Under the pieces are notes generated by a model that was not told where the DNA came from, did no database searches, and saw only the letters and a list, made by a program, of their open reading frames with translations. DNA of 28,484 bases, from NCBI GenBank assembly GCA_001839685.1, contig MLAK01000186.1:102496-130979 (forward strand). The letters are read 5' to 3'. The stretch is from Tritrichomonas foetus. Its lineage: Eukaryota; Parabasalia; Tritrichomonadida; Tritrichomonadidae. This document shows positions 15,225 through 23,570 of this stretch, piece after piece (position 1 is the stretch's first letter; the number at the start of each line of letters is the position of its first letter). Position numbers and translations under genes: made by a program.

Positions 15225-18158
15225 ATGGAAGGCCTTCCCGAAAACGTGGATGATGCAATTGAAATCGAGAAATCAATTGCCGAAAATATTCGCCTTCATG
15301 AACTCAACCAGCAGCTCGAATCTCAAAACGACGAATTAAAAAAACAATTTGAAACCGCAATCGTTTCTATTCAGAAAATGGAAACAATAAACAAAGAAAA
15401 CGCCCAATTAAAATCACAAATTTTTGATCTTCAGGCTAAAAATGAAGAACTAAGCCAGCGATTGAAAATATCTGATATTACAAAATCTGAACTCTCCGAA
15501 AAAGTTCAAAACGCACTAGCCGACTCTGAAAGAGAGCACCAGGATGAAATACAGCAACTTCAAGCGAAAATTCTTTCTTTACAGAATACGCATAAAATCG
15601 ATACAGATAGAATCAAAATCAAGCTTCAATCGCTCGAGGAAACATCTCTTAAGGCAACTACAGAAAACGCTCTACTCAAAAGCCAAGTTGGTAAAATCAT
15701 GAAATTATCGGAAAATTATTTTCATTCCCAGTTCGCCGATGTAAAGCAGCTTATGGATCATTTGATGCATCCACCACCTGAAATCGTCGAAGCCATCAGC
15801 CAAACACAAAATGAGCAAACTCAAGAAAAATTGAAAAAATTAAAACAAGTTAAAGCAAGTTTTGAAAAAGAAAAGGCAAGATGTAAACAATTAGAACTTG
15901 AATTAATTCAAATTAAACAAGCATCACAAGCAGAATCTTCTAAAAATTCTGCAAAAATGGCTGAACTCGAAGATTCTGTCAGAAAACTTCAAAATCAAAA
16001 TAATTCATTAACTAATGAATACAAACAAGAAATAGTAAACATTCAAAAGAAGTATGAGGCTTCAAGAAAATTGCATTCAATGATGACACAAACAACTGAA
16101 GTTGATTTAGGCTTAAATGAAGCAATTTCTGAAGCAAATATGGAAATCGAAAAACTTAGCTCGAAAATCCGCGAAAATGAAAATGAAATGATTCAACAGA
16201 AAACTCAAATTGATGCATTATCTGCACAAATTGAAGATTCTGATGCACATAAAGAAAAATTAAGACAAAAAATTCAAAAATTACATGCTAAAAATGAACA
16301 ATTAGTGAAAGAATTAATCGATAGTCAAAGAAAAGTTGATGTTCTTAACGAAGAAATCGAACAATGTAATGAAGAAAAAGAAAATCTTGAATCACAAATC
16401 CAATTAAATAAATCTTATAATTTTAATATTAAAGATGACTATAAAAATACAATAAAAGAACTTGAAAGTACCAAAAATGCATTAGACTTACTTGAAGTTC
16501 ATTCAAAAGAACAAGCAAAAGAATTAGAACATATTACAAATGATCGTGATCATTTGCTTTCCCTTGTTCATATACAAAATCAAGTTTTACTTGAAACTGA
16601 AGAATTTATTGCAAATGCTCAAAAAGATCCTAAAGTTGAAAATCATCAAACTTCAAGTATTGAAGTTCCAATAAGTGGCGCTAATTGGGACTTTGGATCA
16701 CTTCCAGAAGAATTGAAGGCAATATTGAAAGGATTTGCTGAAAATGAAGGATTTCCAGTTGATAAACGAATTTCTCAAATTTTCGGCGTGGTTTCTCGTT
16801 GGTTCGCAAACATTGAAGTTGAAAATATTAATTCTGTTAAAGAACTTAATGAAAAATTGCAAGAAAGTAATAAAGCAATTCATGATTTTGCTTCATCAAT
16901 TTTAAATGCGATAGATAATTCCGATTCACTTGATATGTATGAAATTGTTGAAGAAGTTTCAAATATTTATGAAGAAAAATTGACTCTTCAACAAAAAGTG
17001 AATGAACTTCAATCAATTCCTCAAGTTTGTGATCAGGCTACCCTCGATGAAATGAATTCAACAATTGAAACACTTCAACAGATTGTGAAAACTTTAAGAA
17101 ATAAAAACAAGCAAAGAAAAATTGAGCTTCATGAATGTAAAGAAGCTTTCATTTCTGTAAAGAATAAATCTGATGAAGAAATTCACACAATGCAAGAAGC
17201 AAACGAAAAAGCACGTACTACAATCGACCAACTCCAAGAACAATTGGATTCTTTGCATTCACAGAATCAAGAATTATTAGATGAAATAAATTATACAAAA
17301 GAAAACCATGCCAAAGATTATAGTGATGCACAAAGTGAAATTGAAGCTGTTTTAATGGAACAATCAACAAAGTATGATGCTTTGAAATCTGAACTTGAAA
17401 AGAAAATAAGAGAAAGAGATAATAAAATCGTATCAATGCAAAATAAATCGAAAGAATTCGATAGTTCTTTAAAGAAATGGGAAGAAATTTCCAGACAAGC
17501 AACAGATGAAACTCGAAAAGTGAAAGCAATATTAAACAGGACAATTCTCGAAAAAGATGATCAATTTTCGCAAATGGTTCATCAAAAAGAAAAAGAAATT
17601 AGACAACTTGAAAGCAAATATCAAGAAATGATTGAAGATCTAAAGAAAAAGAGCGAAGAAACAGAAGAAATTGTAACTTCAATGAGTAAAGGAATCGAAG
17701 AAAATGAAGCTAAAATGAGACAAATGTCCAGTCAAATATCTCAATTGAATTTCCAACTGCAAAAAGCTGATATCCAAGCTCAATCAAAAATAGATTCAGT
17801 TGAAAGGCAAAAGAAGCTTGCTGTCGCACAGCTGAAAGCACAGTTAATGGCAGTTGAAACAAAATATAGTGTTATTGCAGATGAACAAAAACATAAATGG
17901 GAAGCTGAAAAAAGAAATCTTTTCTGTTATATAGCACAACAATTTGGATCATTTTATGATGCTAAACAAGCTTTAAATGAAGAATCTTTCAAGCAAATTG
18001 TGATTCGGATAAAAAATGAAATCGAAAAACATAAAAAGCAAGAGAAAACCATTCGCAAATTAATTAAAGCTAAAGAAAGTCAAGCAACAGAAGATGCACT
18101 TGCGGATTTAATATTATCGATACATCCACAACTTCAACGAAAACAACCAAACTACTGA
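15225..18158 (+). CDS. Long coiled-coil protein with conserved-looking C-terminal cap
   Basis: 977 aa from the ATG at 15225 (MEGLPENVDDAIEIEK...). Upstream codons are open back to a TTG at 15060 but have no Met and a different, Phe/Arg-rich composition, so they were left out. Nearly continuous charged coiled coil spans about 15-480 and 560-890. It is broken by a short non-coiled block at about 488-540 (WDFGSLPEELKAILKGF...RISQIFGVVSRWF). A C-terminal cap of about 895-950 follows (NLFCYIAQQFGSFYDAKQALNEESF...QEKTIRKLIKAKES). Trichomonad proteins of this build are often labelled 'viral A-type inclusion protein' in databases. That label reflects coiled-coil similarity only and is not adopted. 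It could be a golgin-like tether or a cytoskeletal rod; no GRIP domain is visible. Stop TGA. Confidence 0.87.
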   Translation: MEGLPENVDDAIEIEKSIAENIRLHELNQQLESQNDELKKQFETAIVSIQKMETINKENAQLKSQIFDLQAKNEELSQRLKISDITKSELSEKVQNALADSEREHQDEIQQLQAKILSLQNTHKIDTDRIKIKLQSLEETSLKATTENALLKSQVGKIMKLSENYFHSQFADVKQLMDHLMHPPPEIVEAISQTQNEQTQEKLKKLKQVKASFEKEKARCKQLELELIQIKQASQAESSKNSAKMAELEDSVRKLQNQNNSLTNEYKQEIVNIQKKYEASRKLHSMMTQTTEVDLGLNEAISEANMEIEKLSSKIRENENEMIQQKTQIDALSAQIEDSDAHKEKLRQKIQKLHAKNEQLVKELIDSQRKVDVLNEEIEQCNEEKENLESQIQLNKSYNFNIKDDYKNTIKELESTKNALDLLEVHSKEQAKELEHITNDRDHLLSLVHIQNQVLLETEEFIANAQKDPKVENHQTSSIEVPISGANWDFGSLPEELKAILKGFAENEGFPVDKRISQIFGVVSRWFANIEVENINSVKELNEKLQESNKAIHDFASSILNAIDNSDSLDMYEIVEEVSNIYEEKLTLQQKVNELQSIPQVCDQATLDEMNSTIETLQQIVKTLRNKNKQRKIELHECKEAFISVKNKSDEEIHTMQEANEKARTTIDQLQEQLDSLHSQNQELLDEINYTKENHAKDYSDAQSEIEAVLMEQSTKYDALKSELEKKIRERDNKIVSMQNKSKEFDSSLKKWEEISRQATDETRKVKAILNRTILEKDDQFSQMVHQKEKEIRQLESKYQEMIEDLKKKSEETEEIVTSMSKGIEENEAKMRQMSSQISQLNFQLQKADIQAQSKIDSVERQKKLAVAQLKAQLMAVETKYSVIADEQKHKWEAEKRNLFCYIAQQFGSFYDAKQALNEESFKQIVIRIKNEIEKHKKQEKTIRKLIKAKESQATEDALADLILSIHPQLQRKQPNY

Positions 18159-18625
18159 ATATTAGAAATAGAATAGTGTTTATAAGTAATGAAATGTAAT
18201 TTTAAAATGTTTTTAAATAAATTAACTTTGGATAATCTTACTTATTGTCTTTCTGATATAATTTTCCAATCATATTTATCTGTAAATACAATGTTGTGTT
18301 TTTAGAATTCTCGAAAACATCTCTCATCATGCATGATATCATATTTTGGTGATTGTAAATTCACAATTATGATTTATTTCAAGTTAACAACACGTTTGAA
18401 GATTAATAAAATTTGAGCTTGTTGATGATTGAAAAAAATAGATATGATTTTCACTTCAACCAAAGAAAAGAGAACTATTAAAGTTTCAGGAGAAATTATC
18501 GAAAGAAAAGAAAAAATATTTTTTTAAAAAAAAGAATTTGGAAATTAAATATGAAATATCCAGAAATGAAAAAAATAAAAAAAGTAAATGAATATATACA
18601 ATATATATAATATAATTAAGTTCAT
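18159..18625. other. Convergent AT-rich spacer
   Basis: 467 bp between the ends of the coiled-coil gene and eL33. It has poly-A/poly-T-like runs (about 18510-18590) and a TATATATAATATAA stretch just after the eL33 stop codon. No reading frame or RNA recognised. Confidence 0.6.
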
Positions 18626-18937
18626 TTAGATGTTGCTTGGGAAAAGATAGACACGAACATTTGTGCCCAAGAAGGCTGGTGGAAGATTCCTATCGAATTT
18701 AGCACGAACAACACCGCTGTTTCCGTGTACTTGTGTGATGACACCCCAGTTTTGAGCATCAGCGTTCTTTGTCTTATTTGGGGCTAAAACTTTCTTGCCA
18801 ACATAAAATTGAGCCTCTTCTTTTGAATTGACTCCTTCTATCTTCAAGAGTGATTGTGCTGGATTGATTTGGCGCTTGTTACGGCGGAATGATGTGAATG
18901 TGGCTGAAACCCAAAGTTTTGGTTCTGGTGCAGACAT
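18626..18937 (-). CDS. 60S ribosomal protein eL33 (L35a)
   Basis: 103 aa, the usual size for the family (about 100-110). Family signatures are visible: LLKIEGVNSKEEAQFYVGKKV (30-50), WGVITQVHGNSGVVRAKF (64-81), and the C-terminus NLPPAFLGTNVRVYLFPSNI (84-103), matching eL33's HGNSG.VRAKF..NLP...G..(I/V)RV.L(Y/F)PS.I. It is a basic component of the large cytosolic ribosomal subunit, near the E-site side. The ATG lies directly after CTTTCTCA, so the leader may be extremely short. The stop is in ATCTAAATG, overlapping TAAA. Head to head with the Nup54-like gene. Confidence 0.97.
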   Translation of the reverse strand: MSAPEPKLWVSATFTSFRRNKRQINPAQSLLKIEGVNSKEEAQFYVGKKVLAPNKTKNADAQNWGVITQVHGNSGVVRAKFDRNLPPAFLGTNVRVYLFPSNI

Positions 18938-19288
18938 TGAGAAAGGCCAGTCATAACCGATCCAGTAAACTTTTTGAATGTAATCTAATCGTCTTTATCA
19001 CAGCATATTAATTCCCACAAAATCTTCATGGATATTGACAAAAAATAATAATATGATATGTATTTATTGAAAATATCATATATTAATTTAGAAGCATCTA
19101 TTTATTAAGGAAAGTGACAAATACTGGAAACTGGCACAAATATTATTTCATAAGAATAGTGACCAGGTTTGACTACTTTTTGATTTCCTAAATGGACATA
19201 CCAATTTTTGATTTTAAGACCAGGTAATCTCTAAAAAAGTTGATTGATGATTTCCCTCCTCGAGTAAACGTTCACCAAAATCCAGAAA
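18938..19288. promoter_or_regulatory. Shared divergent promoter region, eL33 and Nup54
   Basis: 351 bp between the two start codons. On the minus side a TCA sits directly before the eL33 ATG. On the plus side TTCACC lies 15 nt before the Nup54 ATG, close to but not exactly the TCA-Y-W initiator. No other gene or RNA was seen. Confidence 0.45.
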
Positions 19289-20314
19289 ATGAATAATTCA
19301 TTTGGAGCTGGAGGCGGATTTAATTCGACAGGTGCATTTGGGGCTAAACCAGCTGGTTCATTCGGTCAAACAAATCAAACAGGAGCCGGCTTTGGAGCCA
19401 CATCAGGATTCGGAACAACAACAGGATTTGGAACAACAGGACAAACAGGAACCGGTTTTGGAGCAACTACAGGCTTTGGTGGAGCAACTTCAGGCTTTGG
19501 CACGAACACCAGCAGTTTTGGAGGATTCGGACAGACTCAAAATAAGACAAACGCTTTCGGTTTTGGGGCCACCCCTCAGGTCCAAAAAGTTGCCGTCCTC
19601 AAACCCGACTCTCTTTTCAATCGAGTATGGAATTTAAGATGCGCCTATAATCCCGATTCGCCCGCCTATCGTTTTTGCTATATTTTCTACAACAAAAAGC
19701 ACGGCCAAAATTTCCCAGAATGTCCAAAGAATATCACTGAAGCAGACTGGGTGAAAATCTGCATGGAATGTCCAGATCCAGACCATCTCGTTCCCTACCC
19801 ACTGATGGGCTTTGATGCACTCAAGGAACGTGCCGCCAGCCAGAAGGAGATGAAAGATAAGCTTGTTGAAAGAATGAAAATCATTCAAGCAAAATTACGT
19901 GAAATGACTTCGTTTTATGCCACTGAATTGCAGGGATCATTTGAAAGGATTCAACAGAACGCAACAACTATACAGCAATCCATGCTTGAAGTAATTGAAA
20001 CCGAAGAGGTTCAACATCAGCAAGGAAGACCAATGACAGACGCAGAAAACGCAATGTTGGCTAAACTTGAAAACATGCAACTTGATTTGAATCGCCCCGG
20101 AATGTATCATGCTGCTATTCACAACTTGAGAGTCAAGACTCAAGAAAATCCTTCAAAGGGCGGTTCTCATCTGACAATCGATAAAGAATCACTTACAGCA
20201 ATGGCAACAGTGCTCAAGGCTAACCAGGATGCAATTGAAGCACTCGAGAAAGTGACAAAAAAGGTCGCAAAAACAGTTGCAACTGTTGAGGCTGAAATGT
20301 CTGAGCAAGTATGA
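19289..20314 (+). CDS. FG nucleoporin of the Nup54/Nup57 family
   Basis: 341 aa. Residues 1-95 are a Gly/Phe/Thr/Ser-rich FG domain with about 16 FG dipeptides (mostly GFG and SFG contexts; no GLFG), the disordered mesh that binds karyopherins. A Nup54-type alpha/beta domain follows: NLRCAYNPDSPAYRFCYIFYN (115-135), then WVKICMECPDPDHLVPYPLMGFDALKER (154-181), equivalent to the family's NPDPxxxVPVxxxGFxxLxxR. Residues about 183-335 are helical coiled coil, the part that in other eukaryotes assembles with Nup62 and Nup58 in the central channel. At 341 aa it is shorter than the human protein (about 500), mainly through a short FG domain. Local GC is higher than in neighbours because of Gly/Ala codons. 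The ATG at 19289 is the first in frame. Confidence 0.92.
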   Translation: MNNSFGAGGGFNSTGAFGAKPAGSFGQTNQTGAGFGATSGFGTTTGFGTTGQTGTGFGATTGFGGATSGFGTNTSSFGGFGQTQNKTNAFGFGATPQVQKVAVLKPDSLFNRVWNLRCAYNPDSPAYRFCYIFYNKKHGQNFPECPKNITEADWVKICMECPDPDHLVPYPLMGFDALKERAASQKEMKDKLVERMKIIQAKLREMTSFYATELQGSFERIQQNATTIQQSMLEVIETEEVQHQQGRPMTDAENAMLAKLENMQLDLNRPGMYHAAIHNLRVKTQENPSKGGSHLTIDKESLTAMATVLKANQDAIEALEKVTKKVAKTVATVEAEMSEQV

Positions 20315-20618
20315 ATTTGGGTATAGAAGTTTGTTAAAGACAATCATATTATTTTTGCGTTTTTGGTTTTAGTTTCTTTTTGTCACTATTATGGTAGATA
20401 GTATAACTATGATAGATAGTATAACTATGATAGATAGTTAAGTTAACATCGTGGAAATGTTGTAAAGAAAATTAATAGTCTAAATTTTATTTATAAATAT
20501 ATTTATAAATTCCGCGTTGATTCTGACAGGGAATTTGAAGAACTTTGATTACTATTTTACTGAAGTATTTCTTTTGTATCGCTGGCTATTTGTTTCCGTT
20601 TTTGCAATACTTGGACAG
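20315..20618. other. 3' spacer of Nup54 with short repeats
   Basis: Holds an 18-bp tandem repeat (TATGATAGATAGTATAAC, three copies at 20390-20442, the last partial) and a perfect 22-bp palindrome of A/T only at 20489-20510. No gene seen. Confidence 0.7.
20390..20442. repeat. 18-bp tandem repeat, about 2.9 copies
   Basis: Units at 20390-20407 (one G/A variant), 20408-20425 and 20426-20442 (partial). Located about 75 bp past the Nup54 stop codon; non-coding. Confidence 0.9.
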
Positions 20619-21268
20619 TCATGGATTTATATACGCGAGGTGAAAATAACAGTTCAAAGAGAATTTAAAAACATAAATGACATTTTTTAGAAATTCACTA
20701 TATAATTCTATAGAATTGAAAATAAAAGTAGTCGATCCATACCAATTTGGACTAATTTGACGAATTCGAAAGAATTTAACATAATCAGGTATTGTTTTGA
20801 TGTCAAATGTTGAATGTCTTTTTGATCCATTTAACAATGAACAATTTGTTTGACGATCTAGATGTAGATACTTCATGCCATAATAGCTGATCTTTTGATG
20901 TTTCAGAAACCCAATCCATCAAATGACAACAATTTTGACAACAATCAACAGCTCGAATTTGATATTTCGATAATTTAAATAGGAGATCATAAAATTCATA
21001 GCAAATCCATAGATTGAGTGAGTCTTGAGATCGAAAAAAATTGTGATAATAATCTAAAGGATTAATGGTATTTTCAAGTTGATAATATGAATTATCAGAA
21101 AAAAACAGAAGAAGTGAATTCAATAAGACCAAAATCATGAGGATTACCTGAACATTTCCGACGAATAATATTGAATAGACATTCACTATAGGTGTTTGTG
21201 AATTGAATTTCAATAATATATCGATTATGATCTTTTTATTTTCTTTGAAGAAATTCTTGATCTGACAT
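20619..21268 (-). pseudogene. Frameshifted gene for a small helical protein, family not recognised
   Basis: Three minus-strand frames join into one plausible protein. An ATG at 21268 begins MSDQEFLQRK and stops. The next frame continues IKNFFKENKKIIIDILLKF (about 21260-21205) and runs to ...AVDCCQNCCHLMDWVSETSKDQ (about 20900). A third frame then picks up at SYYGMKYLHLDRQTNCSLL and ends at 20619. The longest piece has no ATG of its own (its first codon is TTG). Content is Leu/Ile/Asn/Tyr-rich and helical, with an unusual Cys cluster (DCCQNCC), reminiscent of alpha-solenoid proteins. No domain could be named. Two frameshifts in about 650 bp argue for a pseudogene rather than sequencing error, though error is possible. 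Confidence 0.5.
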
Positions 21269-22450
21269 TAAAAGAAGATGTTGACAAATAGAAAACCAAA
21301 TCTTTTCATTTAAATATTCAAGCTCAAACATATATATTCTTTAATTCCTTGCATTTTATCTCCTTCACCATTGATATTTTCTTTAGATGTTGTTGTTTAC
21401 AGAACAGTAGTTATTTCAAGTATTATGGAAATGATTAACAGTAAAAATATTTAAGCTATTTTAGATAGTTCAATGCCACAAATCATCCATTTTTCTGGGA
21501 AATAAACATCGTAAAATCTTAAAAACTTATTTCTGACATCAAACTAACAGAAATTAAAAAACATCTGAAAGGTATTCCATCTCATACTAAATTAATAATT
21601 GCTAGCAAACAACTAGGATTTGATTTGCTAGAAATATTACAGTCATTAACTGGATTGGAAATCAATTTCATAGCTAATCATCTACAGCAGCTATAATTTG
21701 TCCAATAAATGCTAATTGAATGCTGAATTGGACCGACCGGTGTGAAAAGAATCTATCCAGTGATATTGAAGGAGATGTTAAAATTAAAGATCAAATAATT
21801 AAAAGGCTATGCTCTTGATAAGATGAATCCAATTATTGAACATCAAAATCATTCAAACATGATTTTCACTTAATCAACAACTTCAGGTTTATCCGACATG
21901 TGACATCAATATCTATGTTCTCACAGTTGTCCAGGAATTGGATGACAAGGGCTCTTCATTTCATTGAAATTAGAACAGGAAAATCAATTGTGTTGAGGAA
22001 TCACTTTATTCCCTTTGTAATACAATATAAGATATGCAACTCTAATTAATATAATAAAAACTCCACTTATGATAAATGGAGATAGCTTTTGATTGTTTAT
22101 TAATAATAATTAAATGCTTTCATATTCTGAACAAATATTGAAAAAATCTTTTTAAACCAAAATGATTACCATTTTTTTTAATTACATGTGTACAATTTAT
22201 TGATTTTCCAAGCACCATTTGGAAGTGATGCATAGGTACATGATTTTGTAATCAATCAATGATTCGAAACTTGATTGAAAAATTCAACATTATTCTTTAA
22301 TATCATTATTCTTTAGCATCATGATTCTGTCACTCCCAGCCAATTCACTAAAATTACTAAAAAAACACTTATCTATATACCTTTCCGGATAACAAAGTAA
22401 TGCGAAAAATCCAAAATAGAAACTATTTACTCAATAAAAACAAAACAGAT
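21269..22450. other. Long non-coding spacer, possible further relics
   Basis: About 1.2 kb. A plus-strand frame near 21527-21698 reads KLISDIKLTEIKKHLKGIPS and continues to ...NFIANHLQQL before a stop, without an ATG. Near 21887-21966 another short frame reads QVYPTCDINIYVLTVVQELD. Both look protein-like but are too short and broken to assign. The rest is AT-rich, with nothing recognised. Confidence 0.4.
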
Positions 22451-23341
22451 TCAAAGGCATTTATGAGGACTTTCTGACTCAGAGTCAGAACTCATATCAT
22501 CTTGCTGCTCATTCACCGCTTTTCCATTACACAAGAACAGCACGAAGTCATAAATGGCAGTCATAAGAATCATCATCATAAAAATCAGTTGTGAAATGAT
22601 TGATCGTGGTTTTTTCAAAAAGTTGTCAATTTCTCTATGAATGATCGTCATTTCATTGAAATGATCAGTAACTTTTTGACAAAACAAGTCAGAAAAGCGA
22701 GAAAGCTTCTCATTTATCTCTTTCGTGTTTTCTGCAATTTCAATAACGCCATTTATTTCTTTCCCCACTTTTTCACATCTTTTTAAAGCCAAACTGCTCG
22801 AAATGTCGATTGCCGCTTCAACCGCCGCAGGAAGATCAGCCGAAAAATTTACCGAAAATTTATGGTCGAGCGGAATTCGAATCAGGTCTATTGTCTTGCT
22901 TGAAAACTGGAAATCCAAATCATCAATTTTTTTGTCTTTCGAGTGATTTTTCTTCGATTTTCTTGATTTATGTTTTCGAGGCGAATTGCTGAGGCTGACT
23001 TCATTGAGTTGTATCGTATTTCTCAGATTATTAATGTCTTTGTCTGAATTATTGTCTTTCGGCTTGTTGATGATGATTCCGTTTTGGTTGTTCGAATTGG
23101 CGGCATCTGATTTCGTAGGTAAATAAACCGGAACTCGTGTTTTATTATGGCGGGGTGAATTCTGTGCATATTCGAAGATTTCATTTGTAAATTTTAATGA
23201 AGACACTCCCAAAGATTGGCGATTTTTTTTTGTAAGATTATGGTAGCTTTTTTCTTTTTTCGCTTTCTTTTTATCTTTTTTATCTTTGTTTTTGTGATCT
23301 TTGCTCTTCCAAAAGGCGAAAGACGAGTCTCGGATCGACAT
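22451..23341 (-). CDS. Tail-anchored membrane protein, unknown function
   Basis: 296 aa, ATG start, no recognised family. Residues 12-45 are a very basic Lys-rich stretch (SKDHKNKDKKDKKKAKKEK), which could bind acidic lipid or nucleic acid. 80-140 is Asn/Ser/Lys-rich and disordered, with a second basic patch (PRKHKSRKSKKNHSKDKK, 121-138). About 170-243 is helical (AAVEAAIDISSSLALKRCEKVGKEI...EINEKLSRFSDLF), like a short coiled coil. A single hydrophobic segment at 248-271 (IISQLIFMMMILMTAIYDFVLFLC) is followed by a 25-aa acidic Ser/Asp/Glu tail. This gives a C-terminal anchor with the bulk of the protein in the cytosol. The layout recalls SNARE-like or contact-site proteins, but no SNARE motif with a central Gln/Arg layer could be confirmed. 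Head to head with the WDR17-like gene. Confidence 0.8.
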   Translation of the reverse strand: MSIRDSSFAFWKSKDHKNKDKKDKKKAKKEKSYHNLTKKNRQSLGVSSLKFTNEIFEYAQNSPRHNKTRVPVYLPTKSDAANSNNQNGIIINKPKDNNSDKDINNLRNTIQLNEVSLSNSPRKHKSRKSKKNHSKDKKIDDLDFQFSSKTIDLIRIPLDHKFSVNFSADLPAAVEAAIDISSSLALKRCEKVGKEINGVIEIAENTKEINEKLSRFSDLFCQKVTDHFNEMTIIHREIDNFLKKPRSIISQLIFMMMILMTAIYDFVLFLCNGKAVNEQQDDMSSDSESESPHKCL

Positions 23342-23570
23342 TTGGAAAGTCGTTCAATTGACCAAGTTACACTTCAAATATGACTGTAGAAAAAAACCAT
23401 TTCTCGGAAAATGAATGAACGATGAAAATCGATTCAAATGTCTTTCAGAAATAATCAAATCATCATAAAATATGTTCGACAAATAAACGTTCAATACTAA
23501 TTTACAGAAAATGACTATCATTCAAAAATTGATAGTATGAATGCCGTTTGAAATTTCATAGAAATATCCC
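23342..23570. promoter_or_regulatory. Shared divergent promoter region, tail-anchored protein and WDR17-like genes
   Basis: 229 bp between the two start codons. TCATA at 23556-23560 gives a 13-nt leader for the plus-strand gene if its A is the start site, a good match to the trichomonad initiator. On the minus side TCAATTG lies about 20 nt before the ATG. Confidence 0.5.

Noticed and set aside
15225..18158. Viral origin of the second coiled-coil gene
   Set aside because: The database label 'viral A-type inclusion protein' for such trichomonad proteins rests on generic coiled-coil similarity; nothing viral is visible here.
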